A stretch of DNA of 64,000 bases from Aquimarina algicola (lineage in GTDB: Bacteria > Bacteroidota > Bacteroidia > Flavobacteriales > Flavobacteriaceae), in contig NZ_VFWZ01000002.1 of the NCBI RefSeq assembly GCF_006443095.1, positions 372,001 through 436,000 on the forward strand, read 5' to 3'. The number at the start of each line of letters is the position of its first letter. The stretch's first letter is position 1. Of the stretch, positions 28,148-37,830 are shown piece by piece. The translations under genes and the position numbers were made by a program. Under the pieces are notes generated by a model, which saw nothing but the letters and a program-made list of their open reading frames with translations, was not told the origin of the DNA and did not search any database.

Positions 28148-29151
28148 GCTTTTAATGCATTGATTAACAACTCATTTTTTTGCGGATCCTGGCTGGCAAT
28201 TCTTATGTAATGTTGATTTAATCCTTTAAAATTTGAAGCATCTCTAATTAATAATTGATGTGTATTTGCTAAATAATCTTTGAGTTTGGACGCATCAGGC
28301 ATATTTAATTTGACCAAAAAATAATTGGTTTGAGAAGGAATCACCCTAAATCCATCTAATGCATCAATTTCTTTTTGCAAGGATTTGCAATACGTAAGCA
28401 GCACAGCCATATCAGGAAATATTCTCTCATAATTCTCAAAAATATACTTCCCCGCTTCAATCGCTAAAGTATTTACATTCCAGGGCATTTTGTATTGTTG
28501 TAGTTTTTTTCTACTTACAGCATTACATAAAATATACCCTAATCGCAACCCTGGTATAGAAAACAACTTGGTAAGTGATTTTATAATAATAATGTTATCA
28601 AATTCATCAAGTAAAGAAACGCAAGAACCCACCTGAAACGTAAAATCAATATAAGCCTCATCAATTACGAAGGTAGTCTTAGGGAATTCTATTACTAATT
28701 TTCTTATTTCAGGCAAAGAATTAGAGAAACCATCTGGATTATTAGGGTTGCATATAAATGCCAAATCTTCTTTAAAATCATTGAAAACAACATCTTGTCG
28801 ATTATAATATGTTATCTGCATTTTATGACGTTCACAAGCATCTTCATATTCAGAAAATGTTGGGATTCCGATACTTGCTTTCTTACCAAAAAAAAGATTA
28901 CTAATTATATAAAAAGCTTCTGTCGCTCCGTTGGTAACCAAAATGTTTTCAGTTTTCAATTGATGATGACTTGCTATTTTTTCTACTAGTTCATCAGCAT
29001 TTGGATCAGGATAGTTTGTAATCTCAGATAATTGTTTTTGAAGATATTGCAACAGTTCTTTCGAAGTCTTTTGATACCATACATTTGAGCTAAAATTAGC
29101 CTTAAAATCTATATCATATTGATATCTGTCATCACCGTGCCCGTAGATCAT
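28129..29151 (-). CDS. cobD: Class I/II aminotransferase, probable threonine-phosphate decarboxylase
   Basis: A 340-residue fold-type I PLP enzyme. It has NYPDPNADELVEKIA near 46, VTNGATEAFYIISNLF near 73-88, ICNPNNPDGF near 132-141, the PLP-lysine region IIIKSLTKLFSIPGLRLGYI near 188-207 and RDASNFKGLNQHYIRIA near 304. It resembles HisC and CobD. Position between cobQ and cbiB indicates L-threonine-O-3-phosphate decarboxylase, which supplies the aminopropanol phosphate for CbiB. Histidinol-phosphate aminotransferase is the alternative by sequence alone. It overlaps cobQ by four bases. Confidence 0.85.
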   Translation of the reverse strand: MIYGHGDDRYQYDIDFKANFSSNVWYQKTSKELLQYLQKQLSEITNYPDPNADELVEKIASHHQLKTENILVTNGATEAFYIISNLFFGKKASIGIPTFSEYEDACERHKMQITYYNRQDVVFNDFKEDLAFICNPNNPDGFSNSLPEIRKLVIEFPKTTFVIDEAYIDFTFQVGSCVSLLDEFDNIIIIKSLTKLFSIPGLRLGYILCNAVSRKKLQQYKMPWNVNTLAIEAGKYIFENYERIFPDMAVLLTYCKSLQKEIDALDGFRVIPSQTNYFLVKLNMPDASKLKDYLANTHQLLIRDASNFKGLNQHYIRIASQDPQKNELLINALKAWSIYQ

Positions 29152-30617
29152 GATAATAGTTGCATTTCTGAAACCATGGCATCTATATCTAGATGTTCTT
29201 CTAACAGATCGGCTAGCTTATCATAGTTTTCTTCTTTATAAGCTTTATAATCAAAAGTTGTATTTCTTTTTGCTACAGAAAAACTACTTAAAAGATCTTC
29301 AATTACGACAGGGTTATCCAAAATACCATGAATATAAGTTCCCCAGCAATTTTCTGCTAAATATCCTTCATTAACCTCTCCTATTGTATTTAAAGGAGCT
29401 TCTTTTTTAGTAGTAGTTTCTCCCATGTGAATTTCATAACCGCTACAAATTTCAGGGTATTCTTTGAAAGTGAAGCTGCACTGAACCGTTGTTTTTGTTA
29501 CAGTTAGCTTTGTAGAAATAGGTAAGATGCCAAGACCTGGTATGGTCTTGATTTTAGTTTCTACACTCAAAGGATCTTCTACATACATTCCCAGCATTTG
29601 ATACCCACCACAAATTCCAATGATCTTTTTACCAGTTTGGTATGCCTCAAGAATAATTTTTGCGATACCTTTTTGTCGAAGAAATAGCAAATCTTGGATT
29701 GTATTTTTACTTCCTGGTATAATGATAATATCAGCATTTCTTATATTTTTAGGATCATCAGCATAATACAAATGAGTTCTGGGATCTTTTTCTAAAACAT
29801 TGAAATCCGTATAATTAGAGATATAAGGGAGTAGTATAACTGCTATATTGATTTTCCCTTCTGATGAGGTCATATTTTTTTGTAACAATGCTACAGAGTC
29901 TTCTTCTTCTATATATATATCTTTTGCATAAGGTACGATTCCTAATACAGGCATTCCTGTTAATTTTTCTAAAATCGTTTTTCCTTCCTCAAATAAAGAA
30001 ACATCTCCTCTAAATTTATTGATAATGATTCCTTTTATCAATTCTTTTTCCCAAGGTTCTAGTAATGCTATAGATCCATAAACACTTGCAAAAACCCCAC
30101 CTTTATCAATATCAGCTATCAAGTAAACATCGGCATTAGCGACTTTGGCCATCCTCATATTTACAATGTCTCTATGTTTTAAATTAAGTTCGCTAATGCT
30201 TCCTGCTCCTTCCAAAACGATGGGATTATATTGTTCCTGAAGCCTTGAAAATGCAGTAATTGCTTCTTCAAATAAATGCTTTTTATTATCTCCTAAAAAA
30301 TATTCTTTTATCGTTTGATCTCCAATAGGCTTACCATGTAAAACCACTTGTGATTTATTGGTCCCAGAAGGTTTTAATAAAATAGGGTTCATGTCTGTAG
30401 AACAATCTATTTTACACGCTTCAGCTTGTACCGCTTGGGCTCTCCCTATTTCTAGTCCATCAGGAGTAACAAAGCTATTAAGCGACATATTTTGCGCTTT
30501 AAAAGGTGCCGGAGTATATCCTTTTCGTTTTAACAATCTACAGACACCAGTCACGATAATGCTTTTTCCAACATCTGATCCTGTACCCACAAACATAATG
30601 GGGCTTAATTTTTTCAT
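29148..30617 (-). CDS. cobQ: Cobyric acid synthase
   Basis: A 489-residue amidotransferase. It has P-loop VGTGSDVGKSIIVTGVCRLL (10-29), GRAQAVQAEAC near 58-68, EGAGSISELNL near 137, and a glutaminase domain with the catalytic cysteine in GICGGYQMLGMYVEDPL near 338-354 and GTYIHGILDN near 430. CobQ/CbiP amidates four side chains of adenosylcobyrinate a,c-diamide. It is the first gene of a tight run with cobD, cbiB and the NTPase, and a candidate promoter lies just upstream. Confidence 0.95.
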   Translation of the reverse strand: MKKLSPIMFVGTGSDVGKSIIVTGVCRLLKRKGYTPAPFKAQNMSLNSFVTPDGLEIGRAQAVQAEACKIDCSTDMNPILLKPSGTNKSQVVLHGKPIGDQTIKEYFLGDNKKHLFEEAITAFSRLQEQYNPIVLEGAGSISELNLKHRDIVNMRMAKVANADVYLIADIDKGGVFASVYGSIALLEPWEKELIKGIIINKFRGDVSLFEEGKTILEKLTGMPVLGIVPYAKDIYIEEEDSVALLQKNMTSSEGKINIAVILLPYISNYTDFNVLEKDPRTHLYYADDPKNIRNADIIIIPGSKNTIQDLLFLRQKGIAKIILEAYQTGKKIIGICGGYQMLGMYVEDPLSVETKIKTIPGLGILPISTKLTVTKTTVQCSFTFKEYPEICSGYEIHMGETTTKKEAPLNTIGEVNEGYLAENCWGTYIHGILDNPVVIEDLLSSFSVAKRNTTFDYKAYKEENYDKLADLLEEHLDIDAMVSEMQLLS

Positions 30618-30643
30618 TCTTAGAGACTACTATTTTATCAAAT

Positions 30644-30651
30644 CAAAATTA
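30644..30651 (-). promoter_or_regulatory. Candidate Bacteroidota -7 promoter box for the cobQ run
   Basis: The minus strand reads TAATTTTG, an exact match to the Bacteroidota -7 consensus TAnnTTTG, 27 bases upstream of the cobQ start. A convincing -33 TTG at the usual spacing is not seen, so this is tentative. Confidence 0.35.
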
Positions 30652-30801
30652 TATAAATAATTCGGTTTTGATTGAAGACATTAAAAATGTTATCGACTTT
30701 TTGTATACTTAATATTAAGTAAGAATCTCAAAAGTAAGCTTAGGGGATGTATTAAACTCTCGCAAAATAAACTGCATTATGTCTTTGGAACATAATCCTT
30801 A

Positions 30802-33021
30802 TCAAAAATTATACTGTACTGTAGTTCTTAAAAAGAAAGGCGTTCCCGGAGTAAAATGGATTTCTTCAACAGATTCAGGTTCTCCTGATAAACGTGATTC
30901 TGTAGCAAATTGAGTTTCGTTCCAATCCTGATCAAATAGGTTTTGTATTTGAATCCCTAGACTGATTTTTCCCAATTTATACCCTACGTTCATATCTGTG
31001 ATAGTATATCCTTCTGCCACAATGCTATTATCTTCATTAGCAGGACGATCATTTAAATGTCGGACATTGACGCTTCCGAAAAAGCCTGACTTGTGTAGAA
31101 TATTAACACCTCCCATTAACGTAAAATCTGCTGCTAGTGGAATGTAATCTGCGTCTGAAGGTTCGTCAATAGATCTAGCATGTGTATAATTTGCATCAAG
31201 ATTGCAAAACATCCAAGGGAAAACCTGATATCTATAACTAAAATCAATTCCTTGACGTCTGGTTTCTCCACTAGGTTCTACAATCCCAGCATCTCCTACG
31301 TATACAAACTCTTGTTCTAAATGTAAATACCAATACGCAAGATTAAAAAGCATTTTGGAAGTAGGTTTCCAAACAAATCCTATATCACTCCCAAGAGCTG
31401 ATGGCAATATAGTTTTGCCTTCTCTAGCAACTACGACTCTTGTATCATTAGAATGAAAACCTTTTCCGGCTTTGATATACATTTGTAATTCGTTGGATAC
31501 ATTATAAAAAACATTAAGTTTAGGACTAACGATAGCCTCTGTCTCCTCTTGGGTTTGATAAACTCCCAACAGTGCATCGTTATATTGAAAATCAAAATAA
31601 TCTACACGGATAGAGGGGTTAAATGTCCACTTATTGAATTTAATGTTTGCTCCTAGATAAGCTCCAAAATTCGTCTCATTAATATCTCCAAACTGAATCT
31701 GTTCTAAAGTTTCGATTCTATTACGTGAACGAGATAATTCATTATCCTTACTTTGATCATTTCTAAGAGAAATCCCTGCCTGCCAAGTTCCCTCAAGCTT
31801 ATGGACAGAAAAGGCTTTTTGGTATTCACTATTCAGTCCAAAAATTGTTCTACCTTCTTTTTGCCTTATTTGATCACCATTAATAGGATCTTCTAATAGG
31901 AAAGTAAAGTTTGAATAGAGTTCAAAATCATATTCACTCCAATAAACACTATTCTTCAAAGTTGATTTTCTGTCAATAATTTTATCATAGTTGACTAAAA
32001 AATTAATTCTTGATGTATTACCTCCTTCTGTATCGTCAATAGCACCAAATCTTGAAATCAAACCGCTATCGACAGCTCGTTGCGGTATTTGCCCTGATGC
32101 ATCCCATTTACTGTCGAAATTAGAGATGATAACACCGAGTTTATCACTTTTAGTAACAAAACCCGTATACTTCCCAAAGATATTAGTCCGATTAAAGTTT
32201 TGTGGACTGTCAAAAAAACTATCCGTAGACAAATATTCTGATGCTATATAAGCATTGTGTTGTGCGGTATTTATAATATTAAACATTCCCAAAATGCGAT
32301 ATGTATCAAACTGTCCTGCTTCCAACTTAATCATACTAGTATCTAAATTTTCTTTGGTTTTAAAATCTACATAACCTGCAGTGGCAAAGTTACCTTTGTC
32401 TTCATAATAGCCCCCTTTTCCAAAATCTACTTTATCTATAGTTTCAGGAATTACAAAGTGTAAATCAGCATATCCTTGTCCATGAGCATGGGATACCATA
32501 TTAACAGGCAATCCATCAACAGTTAGGTTAATATCAGTCCCATGATCAATATCGAAACCACGTAAAAAAATTTGTTCTGCTTTACCTCCTCCAGCATGTT
32601 GACCTATAAATAATCCAGGAACTTTTCTCAAAATATCCTGAGAAGAATCTACTGGATTGATTTGTGTATCTATATCTGTAATTAATTGAAGTGTATTAAC
32701 CTCTGAAGCAATAATAACCTCATCCAAATTGATCGATTCTGGAAACAATACTATAGCTAAAGGTGAGTTCAGATCTTTAACTATCAATTCTTCACTTCGA
32801 TAACCTAAACGTGAAAATTTTATAATATCACCAACTGAGACATTTTTTAAATTAAAACTTCCATAAGTATTCGTATGGGTATGTTCATTTGTCGTTTTGT
32901 TTAAGATGGTAGCTTCTTTTAGTACTTGTTGATTTTGATTTACTACACTTCCCAAAAGGGTCTGAGCATATAATGAACTATATAAGAATAAGAATAAAAG
33001 AGAAGAAAAAAATAATTTCAT
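30802..33021 (-). CDS. TonB-dependent outer membrane receptor (probably corrinoid or cobalt)
   Basis: A 739-residue receptor. It has a signal peptide (1-19), an N-terminal carboxypeptidase-regulatory-like beta domain (about 22-95, LLGSVVNQNQQVLKEATIL), a plug domain with VPGLFIGQHAGGGKAEQIFLRG near 133-154, and a long beta-barrel ending in the aromatic terminus TVQYNF. The plug carries a histidine-rich stretch, VSHAHGQGYADLHF near 180, suggesting metal or metal-chelate recognition. Position just upstream of cobQ suggests cobalt or corrinoid uptake. No riboswitch was found in front of it, which is unusual for a B12 receptor, so the ligand is unproven. Confidence 0.85.
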   Translation of the reverse strand: MKLFFSSLLFLFLYSSLYAQTLLGSVVNQNQQVLKEATILNKTTNEHTHTNTYGSFNLKNVSVGDIIKFSRLGYRSEELIVKDLNSPLAIVLFPESINLDEVIIASEVNTLQLITDIDTQINPVDSSQDILRKVPGLFIGQHAGGGKAEQIFLRGFDIDHGTDINLTVDGLPVNMVSHAHGQGYADLHFVIPETIDKVDFGKGGYYEDKGNFATAGYVDFKTKENLDTSMIKLEAGQFDTYRILGMFNIINTAQHNAYIASEYLSTDSFFDSPQNFNRTNIFGKYTGFVTKSDKLGVIISNFDSKWDASGQIPQRAVDSGLISRFGAIDDTEGGNTSRINFLVNYDKIIDRKSTLKNSVYWSEYDFELYSNFTFLLEDPINGDQIRQKEGRTIFGLNSEYQKAFSVHKLEGTWQAGISLRNDQSKDNELSRSRNRIETLEQIQFGDINETNFGAYLGANIKFNKWTFNPSIRVDYFDFQYNDALLGVYQTQEETEAIVSPKLNVFYNVSNELQMYIKAGKGFHSNDTRVVVAREGKTILPSALGSDIGFVWKPTSKMLFNLAYWYLHLEQEFVYVGDAGIVEPSGETRRQGIDFSYRYQVFPWMFCNLDANYTHARSIDEPSDADYIPLAADFTLMGGVNILHKSGFFGSVNVRHLNDRPANEDNSIVAEGYTITDMNVGYKLGKISLGIQIQNLFDQDWNETQFATESRLSGEPESVEEIHFTPGTPFFLRTTVQYNF

Positions 33022-33793
33022 TGATGATTGTTTAGGGGCGAACTTAAAAGCTATTTATATGGTAATATTTTCTTTAGCAATTTCTTTTTCGATAGGGGTT
33101 AAAATTTTAAAAATGCCAAAGGTAGAAGCTTTTCATAAAACTTTTCTTAAATTCATGATAACTTAAATTATCTATTTAAAATTTCATAGTCCTACCAAAA
33201 ATAAACTCTAAAAGAAACATTAAAAGCATGCTAACAGTGCTTGAAGTACCGTTCTGAAATGTTTTTGAAATTCAGACATCTATAAAAGCTCATTCTACAT
33301 TATTAATAGCTTTATAAAGATTACAAAAGATACTCAAGTATAAAGAATTAAGTCAATTTAAAACAACTTCGCAAATTCAATAATCGAGAAATTTGATATA
33401 AGTCGATTAAGTTTATAAATACTCTTATTAACTACTATTTTTCAAAAACCAAAGTAACAATCAATAAGATAAATTTTCAGCATATTGCTTTTAAACTTTG
33501 TAGAAGATTCAGATTCTTCATGAAATAATATATTTCCTATAAATACTGTTGAAATGATAATTCCGTCAGGGTATTATATCATATTAATATAGATTTGTTT
33601 CGTATTGTAGTTAATTAGCTGACCGAGAACTTAGAAAAGAAATTAAAATCAGAAAACAAATTAGCAAATACATCGCTTTTATAGGATTGTTTTTATTGCG
33701 ACCTGCTATCTTGGAAAAAACTCAATAAGCATTATATTTTGTAGCAATTAAAATTCTGTATAAAAAAGAACTTATTATAAATAAACTAGTTAT
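33022..33793. other. 772-bp gap without a recognised gene
   Basis: This gap lies between the divergent TonB-receptor gene and a small secreted-protein gene. It is very AT-rich. I looked on both strands for cobalamin-riboswitch blocks, tRNA signatures and gene remnants and found none that hold up. It should contain the two divergent promoters. Confidence 0.6.
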
Positions 33794-34168
33794 ATGCAAA
33801 AATTAATAATAGTAGTTATAATCATATTTTCAATAGTACAAGGAACAGCTCAAGAAAAAGGAACTATTGATTTATTAACTTCTGGAAAGTGGTATGCTGA
33901 ATATTTTATTGTAGATGGACAAAAACTTGAATATGCTCTAGAAATTCAGAAAAAAACCTGGATTTTATTAGATCCTAAAGGAACCGTTGACTACATGATA
34001 AATGGAAGGATGACTAGAGGAAACTGGGAGTATAACAATGTAAATAATATTCTGAAAATTTTCAAAGGAAGTGAAATACAGGAGTATAAACTTATTACTA
34101 TAACTGAAAAAAAAATGTTAGTTGAAGAACTTGGCGAAGAAAAATCAATTATTGGATGGAGAAAATAA
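33794..34168 (+). CDS. Small secreted protein, lipocalin-like
   Basis: A 124-residue protein with a signal peptide (MQKLIIVVIIIFSIVQGTAQ) followed by about 100 residues of alternating beta strands. It opens with LLTSGKWYAEYF, where G-K-W fits the start of a lipocalin-like domain, and has GTVDYMINGRMTRGNWEY in the middle. It has no lipobox cysteine, so it should be periplasmic or secreted. No neighbor suggests a function. Confidence 0.6.
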   Translation: MQKLIIVVIIIFSIVQGTAQEKGTIDLLTSGKWYAEYFIVDGQKLEYALEIQKKTWILLDPKGTVDYMINGRMTRGNWEYNNVNNILKIFKGSEIQEYKLITITEKKMLVEELGEEKSIIGWRK

Positions 34169-34350
34169 GAATATATCAAAAGTTGAAATACACGAATCAT
34201 TTTTAGGACCTAGCATAACTATTGAGACTAACTACTAAAAAACGACCAGTTTTTACAATTTTCTATCGTCAAAAATGATCTGAAAATTTAAACCTGAATT
34301 CAATTCTACAAATGAAGTAGTTTCTAACAAAACCATTTTCTAATTCAGAT

Positions 34351-35913
34351 ATGCGAAATAAACTATTAAAATTTTTGAAAATACTATTGGGGACTATTGT
34401 TTTCGTTTTTTTGGTAATACTATTAGGAATTTACTGGCCGATGCCAGAACTAAAACCACCAGCAAAGCATAACACAGTTATCATAAAATCCATAAATATT
34501 ATTGATGTAAAATCTGGTAACATTTTAGAAAATAGAAATGTACTTATAAAAGAAAATAGAATTCAAAAGATCGATAGTTTAGAGATCTCTAATAAAGATT
34601 TTAATTCTTTAATAATCAATGGCCGTAATAAATATTTGATTCCTGGCTTATGGGATATGCATACGCATTCCAATCAACATTCAGAATGGTTACACCATCC
34701 GTTGTATATAGCAAACGGAGTGACTGGCGTTCGTGACATGTCAGGACAACTTAATAAGCGTGATAGCTACTGGGTTGGTAGTAAAGAACGTTTACAGTGG
34801 AACAAAGAACTCGAAGCAAATACAAGAGTAAGCCCCAGATATGTGCTACAAAGCAGTTATCAAATGGATGGTGCATCTGCAATACCATCTGGGTTTCCAG
34901 ACTTTTTTAAACTAGAAAATCCATCGGATGTAAATGCATTGTTACAGTTTTATAAAAATGAGCAGGTAGACTTTATTAAAATATATCAACAAATACCTCC
35001 AAAATCATACAAACAACTGGCGTATTCCACGCCAAAATACGGATTACATTTCGCTGGTCATAAACCAATGTTTGTAAGTCTTGAAGAGGCTATTTTATTA
35101 GGGCAAAGAAGTTTTGAGCATGGACGCATTTTTATGTTTGAATCTTTTCCGGGAGCAGATAGCTTAAGAACTTCTATAAACTGGAAAAGTTTTTACAGTA
35201 AGTCCAAAAAATCAATGGTTAAAGATTTCGATACTCAAACCGCAAAAAAGTTGATGAAATTAATGCAAAAACATAATGCATATTGGGTTCCAACACTTCA
35301 AACCTTAAAATTTGAGGCCAATGCCCATGATACGTCATTTATTGAGAATCCGAATCTTAAATACATTACAAGCATTCGAAAAAATTTATGGTGGGGGTTT
35401 GATGTAAAAAACAATGCAAAGAAAAATCTATCGGAAGAGCATAAGGGATTAAACACTAATTTCTATGATTTATCTAGAAAACAGGTTGAAATGGCTAATA
35501 CCATTGGTGTACCTATAATGACAGGAACAGACGTTACAGATTCCTATATTTTTGCAGGGTTTAGCATACATGACGAATTAAAAGATTTAACCAATAGTGG
35601 GTTATCTAATTTAGAAGCATTGCAAAGCTCTACTATTATTTCCGCTAAGTTTGCAGAGATGGATAAAGACTATGGAAGTATTGAAGAAGGGAAAGTTGCA
35701 GATTTGGTTATTTTAAATAATAATCCACTAGCAAAAATCACGAACTCAAGAGCGATAAATGGTGTTCTTATTAATAGTGTTTATTATGATAAAGATAAAA
35801 TAAAGGAACTTAAGGACTTTACTGAATCAATTTCTTCTAAATTTCATATGAATATCAAAGTTCTCTATAGTTTTTTAAACAGTCCACTTATTAGAGTACA
35901 GTTTGCAGATTAG
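34351..35913 (+). CDS. Membrane-anchored amidohydrolase-family metal-dependent hydrolase
   Basis: A 520-residue protein. An N-terminal membrane anchor (residues 7-30) precedes an amidohydrolase domain with the metal-site motif LWDMHTHSNQH near 107-117, a carboxylate/His series (GLHFAGHKPM near 230; FEHGRIFMFE near 254) and the final metal ligand in GTDVTDSYIFAGFSIHDEL near 391. The last part closes with EGKVADLVILNNNP near 447. Such enzymes include imidazolonepropionase-like and prolidase-like hydrolases. Substrate unknown; it is flanked by gene-poor DNA. Confidence 0.82.
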   Translation: MRNKLLKFLKILLGTIVFVFLVILLGIYWPMPELKPPAKHNTVIIKSINIIDVKSGNILENRNVLIKENRIQKIDSLEISNKDFNSLIINGRNKYLIPGLWDMHTHSNQHSEWLHHPLYIANGVTGVRDMSGQLNKRDSYWVGSKERLQWNKELEANTRVSPRYVLQSSYQMDGASAIPSGFPDFFKLENPSDVNALLQFYKNEQVDFIKIYQQIPPKSYKQLAYSTPKYGLHFAGHKPMFVSLEEAILLGQRSFEHGRIFMFESFPGADSLRTSINWKSFYSKSKKSMVKDFDTQTAKKLMKLMQKHNAYWVPTLQTLKFEANAHDTSFIENPNLKYITSIRKNLWWGFDVKNNAKKNLSEEHKGLNTNFYDLSRKQVEMANTIGVPIMTGTDVTDSYIFAGFSIHDELKDLTNSGLSNLEALQSSTIISAKFAEMDKDYGSIEEGKVADLVILNNNPLAKITNSRAINGVLINSVYYDKDKIKELKDFTESISSKFHMNIKVLYSFLNSPLIRVQFAD

Positions 35914-36783
35914 CACATCTAATATTATATTTTAATTGTGATATTAGTAAACCTATATACGATAATGATAGATATCCATACTATTAATTATCATGGTTAT
36001 AGATCTAAAGCTCATATTAGAGTTTTCTCAATAGAAAGAATGAAAAATTTTTATATTTCTGATTTTAAAGTTTTAGATAGTCATACTACTCTCTCTGTTG
36101 TGAACATCGTTTATTTGATAACCTTTCCTTTTAGTATAAGGAGATCCAGGTAATACAAATCCCAGTGCAAACAATAGAAGAACATTTAGAAATCAAATAT
36201 CTTCTTGAACGTTATCTTATCAATCTTCGCAAACTGCTTTTTGAAAGAATCTATATATAATTTTTTATTTATGAGATTTTTTTGGCTTGAAGTGAAAATA
36301 TAAAAACCATAATTTGCCAATAAAATAGATTTAATGCCGAATTATATTATAAATCATTTGGTGATTTTTTTAGTAGACACAAAGACAACTAAAAACAATT
36401 TGTACAAAACTATCCTACTTATCGAAGAAATTGTCTTTATAAATGAATGATCTTGTTAGTTGAAATTTACAAGCAATCCAAAAGAGTCCATAAAACACTA
36501 AAACAAAAAAGCCAGACAAAATTGTCTAGCTTAAGTGAAAAACGTTCTGTTTTAGTAGCGGAAAAGATTGAAATACCTAACCATCCTATTCATTATTTAT
36601 TTGAAATAGAGGTATTTACAAAAACTTATTCTACAGTATTAATTCAATCCTGAAATATATACTGTTCGGGGTGTTTTCTATACTTTCAATACATTTGACA
36701 GCATTTTCCAATATTTAGATACAAATTGACAAGTGTTTTTGACTTCTTATTATTTCAATAATGGTACAACTAAATCTATGGTT
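35914..36783. other. 870-bp gap with only short frames and a repeat copy
   Basis: Between the amidohydrolase and the convergent LacI-type gene no reading frame longer than about 70 codons is seen and none resembles a family. A 36-codon minus-strand stretch near 36080-36190 (LFALGFVLPGSPYTKRKGYQ) has protein-like composition and could be a relic, but it is not identified. The gap holds the left copy of the direct repeat (36490-36585). Confidence 0.55.
36490..36585. repeat. Left copy of the tRNA-fMet-trailer direct repeat
   Basis: Positions 36490-36560 match 49721-49785 closely: ATAAAACACTAAAA, then AAAAAAGCCAGACAAAATTG, a near-identical TCT(A/G)GCTT(A/G)AG, a similar GAAAAAxGT(T/C)CT, and finally TAGCG. 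Both copies lie in the same orientation. In the right copy TAGCG is the 3' end of a tRNA-fMet gene; here the next 25 bases look like a decayed version of the T-arm (GATTGAAATACC versus GGACTCGAACC). The hairpin GCCAGACAAAATTGTCTAGC followed by T6 on the minus strand is also a terminator for that strand. Confidence 0.65.
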
Positions 36784-37782
36784 TTATGTTAGGTCAACAT
36801 CAATGATTTTAGTACAAAAATCACTTATTAAATTTCCACTCTTAATTCTATCCAATAGTAGCCTAGCGGATTCTTTGCCGATTTCTTTTGGATTCTGATT
36901 TATAACAATAAGGGAGGAGTTATATTTAGATTGAAGGTCATTACAAAACCCCGTAATAGAAACTTCTTTATCTGTTTTTTTTAATTTATTAATTGATAAT
37001 GTAGCGTGTAAAACACTTTTTTCATTTAGCCCAAAAACACCATCAATACTAGAATCATCTCTTAAGGCATTCTCAAGTTTTTGTCTAAGAATATTAGACT
37101 TTTCAGCAAGTATTATACTGGATTTAACAGTTGCTTTATGTTTATCAATTGCTTGTTCAAAACCTTTTTTTCTTAACTTTAAATGATGCAAATTATTTGT
37201 TTTAGAAGTCATTACGATATGTCTGCATTTTCTATGTTTTATAAGATATTCTGTGGCATCTAAAGCAGCTTGAAAATTATCCGTTATAACTTTATCACAA
37301 TATATCTCATCGCAGACCCTATCAAATAATATTAAAGGGATTCTATTGTTAATTAAAGAATTTATATGTCGATACTCCTTTTTTTGTTCAGCTTCTTTAG
37401 AAACACAAACAATTAATCCGTCTACAAAGCCACTTGACATTATAGATATATTTTTAATTTCCTTTTCTAAATAATCATTTGATATAGAAGCTATTAATTT
37501 ATATCCTTTTTCATCTAAATATTTTTCAATCCCAACAAATACTTTAGCATAGAATGGATTTGTAATGTTTGGAATAATCAACCCAATTGTCTTCGTACTT
37601 CCTTTTCTAAAGCTGGAAGCTAAAATGTTTGGGCTATAATTACTTTCTTTTGCATATGCTGAAATTTTTTTTCTTGTTTTACTACTAATTTCGGGGCTAT
37701 TTGCAAGAGCTTTTGATACAGTTGATACTGATACATTTAAATCCTTTGCAATTGTAGATAATGTGGTTTTGTTTGGTGTCAT
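36784..37782 (-). CDS. LacI-family transcriptional regulator
   Basis: A 332-residue LacI/GalR regulator. The DNA-binding headpiece (about 6-60) reads TLSTIAKDLNVSVSTVSKAL and ends with the hinge-helix region NILASSFRKGSTKTIG. The periplasmic-binding-fold ligand domain follows (IGLIIPNITNPFYAKVFVGI near 70-89, DGLIVCVSKEAE near 117). It is the last gene of the minus-strand block and starts about 50 bases beyond the FBPase stop. It probably controls the FBPase/DhaK-DhaL genes in response to a sugar or polyol. Confidence 0.88.
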   Translation of the reverse strand: MTPNKTTLSTIAKDLNVSVSTVSKALANSPEISSKTRKKISAYAKESNYSPNILASSFRKGSTKTIGLIIPNITNPFYAKVFVGIEKYLDEKGYKLIASISNDYLEKEIKNISIMSSGFVDGLIVCVSKEAEQKKEYRHINSLINNRIPLILFDRVCDEIYCDKVITDNFQAALDATEYLIKHRKCRHIVMTSKTNNLHHLKLRKKGFEQAIDKHKATVKSSIILAEKSNILRQKLENALRDDSSIDGVFGLNEKSVLHATLSINKLKKTDKEVSITGFCNDLQSKYNSSLIVINQNPKEIGKESARLLLDRIKSGNLISDFCTKIIDVDLT

Positions 37783-37830
37783 TTTACTAAAGCTTTAACT
37801 AATTAAATGTATTTTCTATTTCTTAAAATA

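Noticed and set aside
33610..33720. 37-codon open stretch (RKEIKIRKQISKYIAFIGLF)
   Set aside because: Too short, no start, no neighbor, probably chance.
33022..33793. Possible second cobalamin riboswitch in front of the TonB receptor
   Set aside because: No B12 box, no GCAACTGT-type block and no GGGAA...GGTG block on either strand.
35938..36153. 71-codon plus-strand frame in the gap after the amidohydrolase
   Set aside because: No family resemblance and no start context; the opposite strand is equally protein-like over part of it.
36447..36653. 68-codon plus-strand frame that looks vaguely like a transposase end (KRVHKTLKQKS)
   Set aside because: It spans the repeat hairpin, has no start context and no recognisable catalytic motif.
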